A stretch of 64,000 bases of DNA from Kuschelorhynchus macadamiae (Eukaryota > Arthropoda > Insecta > Coleoptera > Curculionidae). Below, one piece after another: positions 54,347 through 64,000 of this stretch. The notes beneath the pieces were generated by a model that saw only the letters and a list, made by a program, of their open reading frames with translations, did not search any database and was not told the DNA's origin. Where the stretch lies: positions 1,671,001-1,735,000 of the forward strand of contig JAUTXW010000588.1 of the NCBI GenBank assembly GCA_030620095.1. The letters are read 5' to 3'. Position 1 is the stretch's first letter; each line of letters starts with the position of its first letter. The translations under genes and the position numbers were made by a program.

Positions 54347-55648
54347 CTGAAAATGTAATAGGCTACAATAAATACATTGTTCGACCTTTATTGGAAATAT
54401 AATTTGTTTCGGTTATTCCGGTTATTATATTATTTTAGAAATATTTTTTTACGCTTGATGTTCTACTTTACCAAAAATCATATTTTAATAATCAATATTT
54501 TTTTAAGTGAAAAATCCTTAAAAGAATTTAATTCTTTAATCTAATATTTCTGGCATGTGTCATTTAATTAGCCTATATTTAAATTTTGTAATTTTGCCTT
54601 TTACATATTTTTTATTACCGTATTCAGAAGATACCTCGGAAGCAATCAAATTAATTCAATAAAAAAGGAACTTTGGAAAAAGTGAATATAAAAGATACGA
54701 GCATGTGTTTTGCAAAAAACATAATAAGAATAGCTAACAGAACGATTGCATTATCTAATGTTAAAATTTAAGTTTTTTACTTCTTTTTTCATTTTTACGT
54801 CACTTGCCTTCACATAGCCAATCCATATAATTGATCAAAAGTATTTTGGGTTGGTAGAGTATATTTAGATCAAAAAAGGATACAAATATATAAAATCACC
54901 GGGTAACGATTTGTTGTTTTGTTACACAACTTGTTTGAAATTGTAGTGAAACAACCTCTAAGAAAAGAATAATGCGAAATATGTTGTTGAACCTCGAGAT
55001 CTACAAATCTAGCGAAGAATATTTAGTTTTTACTCGTTAGAAAAATTAACGCTCTATATTTCTAACCGTTTTAGTTAACTTCATTCGTTAACTGAGAAAC
55101 ACCGTTAACAATACTTGTAATATACTTAGTTGAGAAAATATTATATGTATGTCCGCTCTAGTCTCGAATGTGATCTTATAAAATGTATTCTGATTTACAC
55201 TTTTACACAGTAGATTTATGTATTTAAGGTAATTACGGAAGAGAAGGACCACTGCTTGAGATGGACTAGTGGCGTATTTCTAGATTCAGATTTCGTAGGT
55301 CAGCCTGCAGAGAGCTGCGATTTAATTACTCGCACTTCCGGTTAAAATTTTTGATCAAATTTTTACACTTACTGGTGTAAAACTTTCTAAAACAAACTTT
55401 TACATACATTTTTGAAAAAAAAAGTAATAGAATAGATGGACCGTTTCAAATCAAGAGAGTTGAATTGCTTCTATAACATATATTTTGCTGAAAATGCAAA
55501 AAATTATCCTCTTAAACGAATTAATTTCAAGACATCAGGTTAACTTAAATAGTAAGTCAGTTAATGAAATAGTTTGACAGTTAACGGTTTATTCTCAAAC
55601 CGTTCCGGGACTGTGGAATATAAAAAGCTCATTATGTTTTTGGCATGA
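54347..55648 (-). other. Upstream intronic or flanking DNA, nothing recognised
   Basis: No further exon was found. A GC-richer patch at 55240-55330 has no convincing frame with splice sites. Confidence 0.35.
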
Positions 55649-55722
55649 GGTCTGCTAGCTTATTGGTAGGGTGTTAGATTAGCATTGGAAAGGTCCTGCG
55701 TTCAATTCCTACGGGCGATACC
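55649..55722 (+). repeat. tRNA-Ala-like pseudogene or SINE head
   Basis: TAGCTTATTGGTAGGGTG fits an A-box (TRGCNNARYNGG), TTAGCAT fits an Ala(AGC) anticodon loop and GCGTTCAATTCC fits a B-box, all at tRNA spacing over about 74 nt. Stems are poor, so it is not a working tRNA. The 3' flank has T runs (GATACCTTTTTTAG) that could end a Pol III transcript. Confidence 0.55.
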
Positions 55723-56120
55723 TTTTTTAGTATTTTTTTTTAACAAAACCTGTATTGTTGTACCTCTGGTTTGGGATTTAACCTCTCGTGGTTTGAAATA
55801 CTAATGGAAAGCCTGGCATGTTACAATTTTATGTAATGGATTCGCTTTTGTGCAGCATACCAATATAATACTAACGGATATTCGCGGAACAACTTAAAAA
55901 CAAAGCAATATATTGAGGAAGAAGAAGAGGAAGCTATAGAAGATAATACAATATGAGTAAACGCTGAAGCAAGGTACTTCAAGATGCCAAAACCCATTTA
56001 AAAGAAAAAAAATTAACAATTTAAGGACAACAGATTCACTCTGTGTAGTGTATTTTTTAAGGCAAAAACTAAAATTAAACAGAAATAATGGTTAAAGATG
56101 GTTAGTAGCTTTTCGGTGTT
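55723..56120. other. No gene recognised
   Basis: YIEEEEEEAIEDN is encoded at about 55905-55945 (plus), an acidic spacer that could belong to the Tigger-like tail which follows. Confidence 0.3.
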
Positions 56121-56325
56121 GAAGGATATGTATCTTTTAAATATAATAGTGACACTCCAGAAACATCGAAAGAAAATCAATGTGCGAGAAGTGTGATGAG
56201 AAATACAAAATTACTAAAAACATGATGATTGGGTGCGAAGTGTTGTATGTTCCCGATAGTTGCATGAAACAAGCAGACAATTTGATGATACGTGCGATAA
56301 GTGCGGAGAAAATATAGCTTCCACC
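56121..56325 (+). pseudogene. C-terminal zinc-finger tail of a Tigger/pogo-like transposase, second copy
   Basis: The plus strand reads MCEKCDEKYKITKN (about 56181-56222) and, in a neighbouring frame, DDWVRSVVCSR, stop, LHETSRQFDDTCDKCGEN. The same finger at 5.5 kb reads NDWIRCVVYGRW and DEMCERCAKK. Combined, they point to a CxxC...DWvRCvvC.rWlHe.C..fDdtCdkCg finger. Here two Cys are Ser and the Trp codon is a stop. The acidic region just upstream fits the usual linker. The DDE domain is absent. Confidence 0.5.
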
Positions 56326-56520
56326 ACTTTTTTTTTGTTATTTTAGCATTGCATTTTATTTAAGCATTTAGTGAAAAAAATTGAAAGCCGTTCAATTCGC
56401 CGCATATGGTACTTCATCTACCCCATACGGTCAGTAATAGTTGGATCATAATTAGTTTTTATAAATTTATACGAACAAAAGTAGCCTATTTTTCATTTTT
56501 TAATCTATATCAGTTATTCC
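56326..56520. other. Short AT-rich spacer
   Basis: No feature recognised. Confidence 0.3.
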
Positions 56521-57893
56521 TTGAATAAATGCACATGCATTACATGTTTTGTTATTAAAATCTCCTTTCCATCCTTAACTTTTGGTGATGAAATCGTCTC
56601 TACGCCTAAAGCAAAAGGCAAAATAATTCGCAGCAAATTCTACTTTAATCCTTCCTTCTCAGTTTGCACGAAATTACCTTCAGGCTTAAAAAGGTACGAA
56701 GTATTTAACACTTAATACTAAAAAGTTTTCTGGTCTTGATGGTACTCCGGTTATAGTCCTAAAAAAGTGTGCTTCTGAACCGGTACCCATTCTTAGTAGG
56801 TTGGTCTAAGTTCTATGGTAATGGCATCTTTCCTAAAAGTTGGAAATCTGCTTCTGTACAGCCTGTTCCCAAAAAAAAAAGCTCCAAAACTTTTCAGTCT
56901 AATTTAAGGCCCATATCTCTACTCCCAATTATGAGTAAGGAATGGAAAAGGATATCAATACTGATCTTTTAAATTACCTTGAAAGGTATAAACGCCAATA
57001 TAGTATAAACTTGTTCCGCCACTAATAGTCTACAGCATTGCTAGTTTTTTTCAAGAAAAGCATTTCTGTAGTTGTTGATCGCCACTTATTTGACTTACAC
57101 AAAATAAAGCAAGAGTTCTATAGCGTTCAATGTTAGCACATAACCTATTCTACCTGCTGATTTGCTTTCTTCTACCACCAATCCTATTCGCAACATGTTA
57201 ACGATAGTACACTCCACTTCAACATACAATTCCCCAAACTTGTTTCTAAGACTTGATGATAGACGTAGAGTAATAATTATATACAAAACCGAAGACCTCC
57301 CTAAAACCGTAGATTGAGAGCAAAGAACTTTGTGAAGTTTAATGCCATTAAGTTACAATTATGTTTTTCATCTCACAAATTATCTCCCAATAAACTCACC
57401 ATTCAAATGAATAATCAAATTCTTGAAACCCAAATGTTCTTTGCCCTAGTTGGAATAAATTTTCAGAGACACCTTCGTGGCATAATCATATCACCTCAAC
57501 TGCCACAGCAGCACATTCACCTGAATGATGATCCAAACATCACAAGAAAGCTTGCCTCACTACAGAATCGTCGAATTGTGAGCGATCTGTGTCTGTTTTA
57601 CAGATATTCTGTTTCGATGATTCATTATCCATTATGCCTTCCTTAGTAATTCCTGCCAGAGAGACATGAACACCGGCTCGCATGTATTCCGTCACCATCC
57701 AACTGCAAATGCAAATGACATCCCATTTTGTTTGCTCAGTTCATTTCCAGAGTGTCCTGATTATGGAATATGTTACCATCAAACGGCTCTCCCTAATTTA
57801 CAAATATTTAAATCCCGCATCAATAACCTTTTCACCTTTTTACTTAAAGCAACTATGCTACTAGTATCTGCGACCTTCGTGGTCTACTCGTAG
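56521..57893 (+). pseudogene. Jockey-like LINE reverse transcriptase, decayed
   Basis: 56521-56715 is the pre-RT linker (SLTFGDEIVSTPKAKGKII). Next, KKFSGLDGTPVIVLKKCASE and, in another frame, GNGIFPKSWKSASVQPVPKK, SNLRPISLLPIMSK (56769-56940) match k.sG.DGiPvivlK.ca, fP..WK.a.V.PVpKk, nyRPISLLp..SKv. The catalytic region (57000-57300) is largely destroyed. The thumb and tail resume at 57314: VKFNAIKLQLCFSSHK, then LASLQNRRIVSDLCLFYRYS, and 57666-57890 with GSHVFRHHPTANANDIPFCL and PNLQIFKSRINNLFTF. This is the order of Jockey-type ORF2 C-termini. Upstream endonuclease is not seen. Deletions and frameshifts make it older than the 58.5-62 kb LINE. Confidence 0.75.
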
Positions 57894-58100
57894 ATAAAAA
57901 ATTAGGTTAGGTTGGCTCACTCTGTTTATCAGGCACCATGTCTTGCGTCCATATACGATTATCGGTTTTATTGTACATATTATTATTTTTGATCTTCTCG
58001 AAATAATTGACGATTGGAGGAATTTTTTTAGTGCGTACTGCGTAGTAGCATTTATTTCTTCATTGATGCTTTTATCCAATGTCATTCTTTGTTAAAGAAA
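57861..58100 (-). pseudogene. Small LINE RT fragment, opposite strand
   Basis: The minus-strand frame reads MTLDKSINEEINATTQYALK, KFLQSSIISRRSKIIICTIK, PIIVYGRKTWCLI. Insect LINE RTs of the RTE/Jockey type have (L)...i..EI..Ri..A...f..l...l.s..iS...K...y...i.PvltYG.EtW.L just after the catalytic domain. It is only about 75 codons and lies head-to-head with the 3' end of the preceding fragment. Confidence 0.6.
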
Positions 58101-58504
58101 TCCGGAGTTTTGCCTTTTTAATAGATCTTGGAACAGCTTTTTCCGTATATGTATCAAAAAGTGGTAGGCTTTAGTTTTTGTCAATATCTGAATATTTATA
58201 ATTTCCAAAGCTACTTATTTATTACTTCCCTCGTGAGAGTAATTATTGTAAAATATTGGATCATATGGCTATAAACTGGTAATAATTTATATTATTATAA
58301 GAGAGATTTATAAAAATACAGTATGACGAAACAAAGTTGAGGCTTGTTAGAAAATAAATTTCGAAAAACAAACTTATTCAATTGACCTCATATTTTGCAC
58401 AAAAATTCCACCTGGGGTAGGGATAAAAATTTCGAGACGAATTTGTTATGGCAATACATAATGATAAGGGTCATAATTCTATAGTAAACAAGTATCAAAA
58501 CTGC

Positions 58505-59069
58505 AAATTTTGTTGCTCGGAGACGAAATGATCAAGGGATGTGCCAAAATGATCAAATCAATAGATAATTCTTATGATATTATCTGTCAATATAGAGAGC
58601 TACAATAGAACTATTGATAGAGCTTTCAGAGGATTATGTGAAAAAACTGCTTAACTCTGACTATGTAGTATTATTTACGGGGCCAGAAAACTCCTTGAAA
58701 GGCAGCCATCCTGAAGACGAAACTTTGCTGAGACTGATGAAGCTTGCTGAGTATACCAATGTTATAGTTGTGGGACCGCCGAAGGCACCAAACACGCAAG
58801 TTATGCTTAACAAACACATAGAAATACAAAATGAGAAGCTACGTTTATATTTTAAAAAGCAAAAGGGCCTGGTTTTCTTCATTAAGATTCCAATCTTTAA
58901 TATTAGTTTCGACAGATACCATGCGCCAAGATGGAATTATGATGGAAAAAAACTTTTTATAGAGATGCTGTTTAGGGATTATCTAAAAACATCAGAGGAG
59001 CCTAAAATCGAACACCAACAATTGCAGTCTGGATCAGCTGGTTTTGGACAATCATCATCCCCACCTTAA
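58505..59069 (+). pseudogene. LINE ORF1: SGNH/GDSL esterase-like protein
   Basis: Reading from 58505: ILLLGDEMIKGCAKMIKSID corresponds to the SGNH block I (llLGDSharGcA), with the nucleophile Ser replaced by Glu. After two stops the frame from 58614 is open: LSEDYVKKLLNSDYVVLFTG, PENSLKG (block III, usually GgND), LLRLMKLAEYTNVIVVGPPK, KGLVFFIKIPIF, then RYHAPRWNYDGKKLFIEML with the (D)..H-type block V (HAPRWNYDGK in place of H.N..Gk). The C-terminus is Ser- and Gln-rich. The domain may bind lipid or act as an acetylesterase in LINE ORF1; its role there is not settled. Loss of the catalytic Ser and the stops make this copy dead. Confidence 0.65.
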
Positions 59070-59164
59070 TGCAAATACACAAAGCCCAATGGTGAAACTG
59101 TCGCCAACAGCGTGAGCAATGACGTCTTTGGGATGCCTCCACATTCACAGGCTACTAACGGTTT

Positions 59165-61500
59165 AAAAGACATACTATATAATACTACAGGGGTGGTGGA
59201 ACAGCAGTTATGATCGATCCTACATTGGGTACCATGTTCTCGCCTTTGACAAAGGTGAATGTTCTGACCATTGAGAAGTGTATAGCGGTAAGCGGTGTCT
59301 TTGTCAAAACATTGAAAACATACATATTAATAATTTACAGATCTCCCTCTGGGTGTTTCGACACTTTTCTACAGGTAATGGAAAACATATTAAACTTGGT
59401 TGCTTATTGTAACCAGGTCATTATTGTGGGTAATTTTAATGTGCATTTCAGCACAGGGGAGCGAGAAAGTGCTGAGTTGTGTTATGCACTGAAATCATTT
59501 GGCATGACTAGAATGGTGATAGGGGCGACTAGGAAAACCAATTGTCTGGATGGCATACTTTTAAACTTCAGTGTTCAAAACTGCAATGTGTCCCTCCTTG
59601 TTCCTGGTATCTCTGATCATTCTGGACAACTCATCTCTGTGCCATAAATCCTGAGTAATAATAACCTGGGGGATACCAAAGTCACATATAGGCCATAACT
59701 TCAAAAGGTAAATGTTTATTTTTCAATCTCATGGAACAAACAGACTGGCGATTCTTGAACCAGGATCTAAGTATGGATGAAATATCTTTAAATTTCTTGA
59801 CAGTTCCTACTAAAGCCTATCAAACAGCTTTTCCACTAAAAACATATTTCAAAAAGCATACAACAATCTGGTTTAATGACAACATAAAAGCCATGCCTGA
59901 AAACCTTCACCTTCTGGATGATCTATATAGAATGTATCCTTCACAATGGTTGCATGAATATAAAAGTATGTACAAAAAATCTTACAAGTCCCACATAACA
60001 AGTACAAAAAAGATTGCAAATAACAATCTAATTAAAAATTCTTCAAATCCCATACGGTGCATGTGGAAAATTATTAATGAATTCCGAGGCTTACTTGAAA
60101 CCAAAATCAGTGTTAATTATTTTAATGACTTCTTTGTGAATGTAGCCAATGAAATTCAGAGTAGAATTAGTTGTTTGGCTCTTGATCCTTTCAGTTTTAC
60201 CTTTGATAGCCCTTGTGAGATATTTCGTTTCAGAGAGGTCACATTGAATGAGGTCCGTGATATCATAAACTCTCTCAAGAACAAAAAGAGCAAATATATC
60301 TATGAGCTTAACGTTGATTTGAGTTGACTCATTAAAGGCATCAAAAATCTCCTTATTAGCCCCTTAACAAAGCTGATCAATCAATGTTTCAAAGATTCCA
60401 TCTTCCCATCTGCATTCAAAGAGGCCTTGGTGACACCAATTTTCAAAAATATTCGAAAAGTGTGTGGCATCTCGCATAATTGAGTTCTTTGAGTCGAACA
60501 ACTTATTCACCAATTCCCAGTTTGGCTTTAGAAAACATCGCAGTACAACCTTGGCAATTCTGGAACTTGTCTCTCAAATTATAGAGGGTTTTGAAGGGGG
60601 CAGCTTTATATCATCAAACTTTTGTGATTTAAGCAAAGCTTTTTACTCTGTCCCATACCATCAGCTTTTAATGAAGTTTGAACACTATAACTTTCACCAT
60701 GATAATTTGGCACTTATTGCAAGCTATCTTGGAGGTAGGTTTCAGAGAGAAGCAGCAAGAAGGGACCTTACCGTGGGGGTCCCATAGGGATCTGTTTTAA
60801 GACCATTACTTTTCCTGATATAAACTAACAAATGGTTTGCGGCGAATAGACTCTTTTTAAATATTGGTAAGATACAAAATATTATTTCCTCTTTAAGGCA
60901 TATTCCAGATATTCCTTCTGAATCTGTTAGGTTCCTTGGGGACCACCTGGATAAAGGTCTTCTCTGGAATGTTCATGTGGATGAGCTTAGTAAAAAGCTT
61001 TCATCCAATATTTTTTTACTACGTAACCTGGCACAATGTGTACCACAGTCTGTTTTAAGACAAGAATATTTTATTTATGCCATTCTCACATTGCTTACGC
61101 TTTAATTGCATGGGATTCCAGTAGCGGTGCCTCGAGGATATTTCGATTTCAGAGACGAGCTATCAGAGTTATCTCGGGCACACCTTATCGAGATAACTGC
61201 AGACAGGACTTCATATCTAATGATGTCCTAACATTACCATCAATATATATTTTTTAAAACCTTCTTTATATTAGGTCTCATATTGATCAATACACAGCAC
61301 ATGAGTCTATCCATTGTGATAATACTCGTAATAAGAAAAACTTGCTATTAAACAATTTAAGAATAAACAGGTTTGGAGATGATCCAGGGCATCTAGCAAT
61401 TAAGTTTTTTTATAAACTTCCTGAGATTTTGAGATACTTGCCGATCAATAGTTATAAGAATAAAATTAAGACACTTCTCGGGGGTCGGGCGTTCTGTAAA
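59165..61500 (+). pseudogene. LINE ORF2: endonuclease and RT with YADD region deleted
   Basis: 59210-59647 is the C-terminal half of the AP-type endonuclease: YILIIYRSPSGCFDTFLQVM, QVIIVGNFNVHF (usual GDFN, so a catalytic Asp is Asn), CLDGILLNF, VPGISDHSGQL (catalytic SDH kept). 59731-60327 is the linker (IWFNDNIKAM, NYFNDFFVNVANEI). RT follows: NQCFKDSIFPSAFKEALVTP (about 60385), LFTNSQFGFRKHRSTTLAIL, SSNFCDLSKAFYSVPYHQLL (here D.SKAFD is DLSKAFYS), and RPLLFLI at 60800. The next residues are KWFAANRLFLNIGKI, so about 40 residues including the YADD motif are deleted. VRFLGDHLDKGLLWNVHVDE and RIFRFQRRAIRVISGTPYRD follow. The ORF ends near 61500. Confidence 0.8.
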
Positions 61501-61972
61501 TGAGTTCCTCAACTGTAATTTAAATATTTAATAAGTGATGCAGTTTTTATATGTTATGTTTCTTTTTAATAAAAGTTTATTTGTTGTCTGTATATTATCT
61601 TATTTTAATTATTTCACTGATTTCTAGCTGTAAAGTTTTATATATTTATTCTATACATATACATATGTACTATGTTTCTTAATTGTGTTGCATTTTTACT
61701 TAAATTGTCTCACTACTTCTTCCCGTAAATTTGTATATATTTCTTTTTCACATATCTACTATTATAGTTTTAGTTCTTGATTGTGTTGTATCGGATAGTG
61801 AAAGACCTGTAAATTTGTTTTTTTTTTACTTTTCAATGTTTATTCGGATTATTATTTTTGTAAATTTAATTATTTTTTAATCCTGTTATTGCTTCCCACT
61901 GTTTTGACTTGCGAAAGTACTTGTTACCATAGCACCAATAAATGATTTGTATACGTATTTTGTATTTGAATA
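61501..61972 (+). repeat. 3' UTR and tail of the 58.5-62 kb LINE
   Basis: AT-rich non-coding sequence after the ORF2 stop with a polyadenylation-type AATAAA near 61937, ending in GTATTTTGTATTTGAATAG. I place the element end at about 61972 because the sequence character changes there; the exact border is uncertain. Confidence 0.5.
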
Positions 61973-63493
61973 GAATGGTAATATTTTGGTAAAAATCCAA
62001 TAAGCGGAACAAAATGGCGCCCCGCAAAATGTTTAAGTTTACTTATCAAATGGACGATGGATGATGACGATGACATGATAATGAACAGTTAAATTATGGG
62101 GGCAAAAAATTCCACTACATACAGGTAACACATTTTATAAAACCATATAGTGGTTTGATAATAACTAAAAAGACAAATTATGTGCTTATGTATGTTATCT
62201 GTATGTAATGGAATTCTGGACATGGGAAGTTGTGGGTAAATAAGAATTCAGTTTTTAGTTTAGGAACCGGTATATTTCTAAAAAATACAATAATTTGCAA
62301 AATATATTAATATTTTACACTTTAAAAACTATTTATTATATGTTATTTGTTACTGATGTTGATATATGAATTTTTTATTTAGTGCTTAAACGGCAAAATA
62401 TTGTTTTTGTGCTATTTTACATACGCTTTAAATATTTAGTTATTTTGCAATTAGTTCGTTTTTATTGATGATTGGAAGAGGTTTTTAATATATTCTATTT
62501 CCAAATAAAAAAATCTTTTAGTTTTATAAGCCGAAAATATGATGTTAGACGAGAAAAAATTAACAATGAACTCTTCGGAATTGAATTGAACAAAAACATT
62601 TTTTTTATCTCTCGTTAATAATACGCTTGCGGAGAGAACGTTAGCACCCAGGAATTTCCCGAATCCAACTCGAGCTAATTATATTCTCCGGCTTCCATAT
62701 TATACTTATTTCGAAAGAGCTAAAGCCAAATGGTGTGACCCAATTAGATTTTAGGCGCTCAGATATTTGTATAGGTTTAATTATCGTCAAGATCTTGTTA
62801 CCTTAATTCCTGCTCGAGCATTGTTAGTCCTTTGACCAAGACTTGTTAGTGAGCGCGCCCCTTCAAATTGGGTATGATTGGAAAGGATCCTCAGGAACCG
62901 TCTGGAATAGAACTAACATAGACAAAGTAAAACTTTAAATTATTTTTAAAAAGACCAATAAAATTTTATTTCACTCTTTTGATTTATTTAGAATTAATAT
63001 ACAAGGTGAAACGGAAATGACTGCAAATATTATAATACAATAAAGCACGGGTTATTTTGAGCAAATAAGTTTTATATAACCGTGTGTCAAAATTTAACGA
63101 TTTAAAACATTTTTATGCAAATTACTAAATATTTATTTTATTTCATTATCTAAGATTACTAGCTCACTGTACATTTTTTCCATATAGAAAGACGCGATTT
63201 ATAAGTGATAATTTTCCAAATGATTGGTGGTTTTATTGTAAATGTTATTTTTTGACAAATTAAGTTGTGTCTGTTATTAGTTCGCATGCTATTGCAGAAT
63301 AGCGAATGAAAGATTTAGTAAGATTTTATTACCTCAAGTCGACGAGGCAATAAAAAACGTGATACTAAAAAATTCTAAGCATTCAGACAAATACCTATAG
63401 AAGCAATTTACTGAGTTTTGCCTTGAAACGGAACTACAAATTTGAGAGAAGGACTTTTCCAACATTTTAAAAGACTGAGCCTATAATATGTGA
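61973..63493. other. Non-coding DNA, nothing firm
   Basis: An ATG context at 62013 (AAAATGGCGCCCCGCAAAATG) begins a short frame MAPRKMFKFTYQMDDG before a stop. 62640-62920 is GC-richer (AACTCGAGCTAA, GAGCGCGCCCC) but has no convincing ORF. Confidence 0.35.
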
Positions 63494-63679
63494 AAAGTTG
63501 ATGGAATCAATTATAAAGAAGAAGTAGTCCAGCTTCTATGGAATAAGACGGCCAAAATGCTTCAGGAACTAGAGCATGAAAAACTTACTCGCAGCATTGA
63601 TCCATTCAATGATATGGTATTTCAAAGTGCCCACTTTAGTCTTAGTGCACGCCATGTTATTAAATCCATTAAAAAATGA
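63494..63679 (+). other. Open 61-codon stretch, unknown
   Basis: After an in-frame TGA the plus strand reads KVDGINYKEEVVQLLWNKTA, KMLQELEHEKLTRSIDPFND, MVFQSAHFSLSARHV and stops at 63679. Composition is natural and helical-looking, and codon use is less AT-biased than the surroundings. There is no start codon of its own and no motif I know. It may be part of a larger broken ORF extending up from about 63300. Confidence 0.25.
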
Positions 63680-63934
63680 CAAAGTATTGAGTGACAATTC
63701 GTTATAAATGTGTTAGTTGTTATAAATTCACACAGTAATTGAGTATTGCAAATCTGATTATTTAATAAACTAGTTACTTTGTGATCATTTACGTAATCTC
63801 CAAAACATTAAAAATGTGTTATTTTTACGAGTAAAATACAATAAACAAATGAATCCCATGCTGCGCCGGTCGTTTGGACACCGTCTTCTTTGAACTACAA
63901 CGGTTTGTTTATCAGCTAGCATTCTAGAGGGCAT

Positions 63935-63982
63935 TCGGATTATAACAATTATTATTATAACAATTATTATTATAACATAACA
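63935..63982 (+). repeat. Tandem repeat of about 18 bp
   Basis: TATAACAATTATTAT is repeated almost three times (GGATTATAACAATTATTATTATAACAATTATTATTATAACATAAC). A small AT minisatellite. Confidence 0.8.
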
Positions 63983-64000
63983 TTATATGACTGCATACTT

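Larger units (their letters stand above)
58485..61972 (+). mobile_element. CR1/L2-group LINE with SGNH-esterase ORF1
   Basis: About 3.5 kb in one orientation: an ORF1 with an SGNH (GDSL) esterase-like domain, an ORF2 with AP-endonuclease and RT parts, and a 3' UTR ending AATAAATGATTTGTATACGTATTTTGTATTTGAATAG. The end resembles that of the nested LINE at 27.9 kb (AATAAAAGTATTTTGAATTTGAATT). All ORFs are interrupted. Esterase-type ORF1 is known from the CR1/L2 side of the LINE tree. Confidence 0.75.

Noticed and set aside
1..64000. CRISPR arrays, operons, ribosome-binding sites, riboswitches
   Set aside because: The DNA is clearly nuclear eukaryotic; no regularly spaced repeats or bacterial gene signals are present.

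Overview
This window looks like AT-rich nuclear DNA from an insect, plausibly a beetle. There are no operons or bacterial genes. Almost all open frames are short and caused by low GC, and the recognisable coding matter is either small spliced exons with GT-AG borders or decayed transposable elements of families common in arthropods.

The only host gene I can support is on the minus strand. An 80-nt exon (22165-22244) encodes part of an ADAM-type metalloprotease propeptide. A 33-nt microexon (54314-54346) in compatible phase probably precedes it, which makes the intervening intron about 32 kb. Most of the window is therefore intron of this gene, filled with layers of transposon relics.

Layout. 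3.4-5.7 kb: remains of a mariner-like transposase and of a Tigger/pogo-like C-terminal zinc-finger tail. 7.2-9.35 kb: a non-LTR retrotransposon with a tandemly doubled 3' UTR and (ATT)n tails. 14.16-18.0 kb (minus): an R4/Dong-type retrotransposon with a restriction-like endonuclease, lying directly downstream of the (TAA)n tail of a second, 5'-truncated member of the same family. 18.4-18.8 kb: a TGACC/GGTCA palindrome cluster. 19.9-21.0 kb: a TA-flanked non-autonomous DNA element. 23.98-24.26 kb: a short Helitron-like element. 26.6-30.2 kb: a TA-flanked element with unusually long terminal inverted repeats, a broken transposase and a nested LINE. 30.5-38 kb: an unnamed dispersed repeat in two orientations, a GC-rich open frame, an inverted repeat, a possible plus-strand exon, a foldback MITE and a transposon C-terminal domain. 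41.2 kb: a Tc1/mariner pseudogene. 43.1 kb: a short ORF with a mitochondrial-presequence look. 46.4-47.4 kb: a degenerate tandem array and a Penelope 3' end. 49.1-50.7 kb: two tRNA-like SINE heads and a P-element/THAP9-like transposase fragment. 51.8-53.7 kb: a Penelope-like element with intact YVDD, flanked by direct terminal repeats that carry hammerhead-like cores. 56.2-62 kb: a second Tigger-like finger tail, two RT fragments and a long LINE whose ORF1 is an SGNH esterase.

No transposon here appears able to move by itself: each ORF has stops, frameshifts, deletions or lost catalytic residues. The most informative signals are the nested insertions, the target-site relations (TA, (TAA)n, A|T) and the ribozyme-like terminal repeats. 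All family names come from recognising motifs by eye; no database search was run.
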